From Acidilobaceae archaeon (GTDB lineage Archaea > Thermoproteota > Thermoprotei_A > Sulfolobales > Acidilobaceae), in NCBI GenBank assembly GCA_027080775.1, contig JALWPV010000066.1:1-48135 (forward strand): DNA of 48,135 bases. Direction: 5' to 3'. The notes beneath the pieces are model-generated. The model searched no databases and had not been told where the DNA came from. It saw only the letters and a list, made by a program, of their open reading frames with translations. A program made the translations under genes and the position numbers. This document shows, piece after piece, positions 48,031 through 48,135 of this stretch (the first letter of the stretch is position 1; each line of letters opens with the position of its first letter).

Positions 48031-48135
48031 TTGAGGTATAGGCGCCTCGGGCGTGGCGGTCCCAGGGTTAGCGTTGTGGGCCTGGGCTTCTGGGAGGCTG
48101 GTGGTAGGGCCTGGCGCTCTGGGGGGGGTGGGTGG
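48031..48135 (+). CDS. aldo/keto reductase, N-terminal part
   Basis: The frame from TTG 48031 stays open to the right edge (35 codons). It reads LRYRRLGRGG then RVSVVGLGFWEAGGRAWRSG, which matches the start of aldo/keto reductases (MxYRxLGxTGLxVSxxGLGTWxxGG). The rest lies outside. It is divergent from tRNA-Arg. Confidence 0.75.
   Translation, partial: MRYRRLGRGGPRVSVVGLGFWEAGGRAWRSGGGGW

Noticed and set aside
48120-48135. G-run at the right edge
   Set aside because: It is part of the aldo/keto reductase reading frame (Gly-rich stretch), so a quadruplex role is not needed to explain it.

Overview
The window reads as chromosomal DNA of a hyperthermophilic crenarchaeon, most likely of the order Desulfurococcales and perhaps Pyrodictiaceae (the family is a guess from gene content and base composition). 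The reasons are archaeal uL3/uL4/uL23 genes, a tRNA-Gln with an A1-U72 pair and a bulge-helix-bulge intron, a PyrI regulatory chain, an XPB-type helicase, the sulfide-type (His) Thi4, a ThiD-ThiN fusion, GTG/TTG starts, and TATA boxes lying about 24-28 nt upstream of start codons, which implies leaderless mRNAs. The DNA is GC-rich with AGG/CTC/ATA-rich codon use. Three AT-rich patches stand out: about 5783-6440, 10000-10150 plus 10680-10720, and 46700-47890.

Layout. 1-2380: end of a SPOUT RNA methyltransferase and rpl3-rpl4-rpl23. 2557-5673: Mrp-type ATPase divergent from an unknown protein coupled to an XPB helicase. 5727-6513: tRNA-Gln(UUG) split by a 711-nt intron that carries, on the opposite strand, a LAGLIDADG homing-endonuclease gene with an amber codon at position 15. 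6534-10634: a minus-strand operon of a pilin-like Cys-rich secreted protein, a large glycosylation-rich membrane permease and its ABC ATPase. 10708-11543: an intact MNT nucleotidyltransferase next to a broken HEPN gene. 11617-14628: a secreted membrane protein, D-aminoacyl-tRNA deacylase, glyoxylate/hydroxypyruvate reductase and a DUF2283 protein. 14671-16275: SCP2-like protein and Fe-alcohol dehydrogenase. 16361-19915: an MFS transporter-thiDN-thi4 thiamine operon behind a 15-bp palindrome. 19896-25385: an FGGY kinase/Fe-S protein/FAD oxidase operon divergent from a GlpA-like flavoenzyme, probably glycerol or glycerol phosphate oxidation. 25332-28673: membrane protein, pyroglutamyl peptidase and 4-hydroxybutyryl-CoA dehydratase with all four cluster ligands.

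28805-33774 holds pyrF-pyrE-pyrB-pyrI (overlapping starts and stops), pyrD (opposite strand) and pyrC: the whole UMP pathway except carbamoyl-phosphate synthetase. It is followed by methylmalonyl-CoA epimerase, a four-gene FAD/Fe-S dehydrogenase complex of the sarcosine/proline/HCN-synthase type (34379-37925), a TenA-like protein, a SWIM zinc-finger protein coupled to a small membrane protein, a MoaD/ThiS-like protein-UbiA-unknown-anion permease operon (39696-42727), a ferritin-like protein, a DUF309 protein, OsmC, and an S9 acylaminoacyl peptidase.

The right end (46830-47964) looks like a small integrated element. A 42-nt imperfect copy of the 3' end of tRNA-Arg(CCG) lies 1057 nt from, and in the same orientation as, the intact tRNA gene, and between them are a DUF104 antitoxin and a PIN toxin gene cut by an in-frame TAA. 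The last bases begin an aldo/keto reductase. A theme of the window is selfish genes in decay: homing endonuclease, HEPN and PIN genes are all interrupted, while the partner MNT and DUF104 genes remain open.
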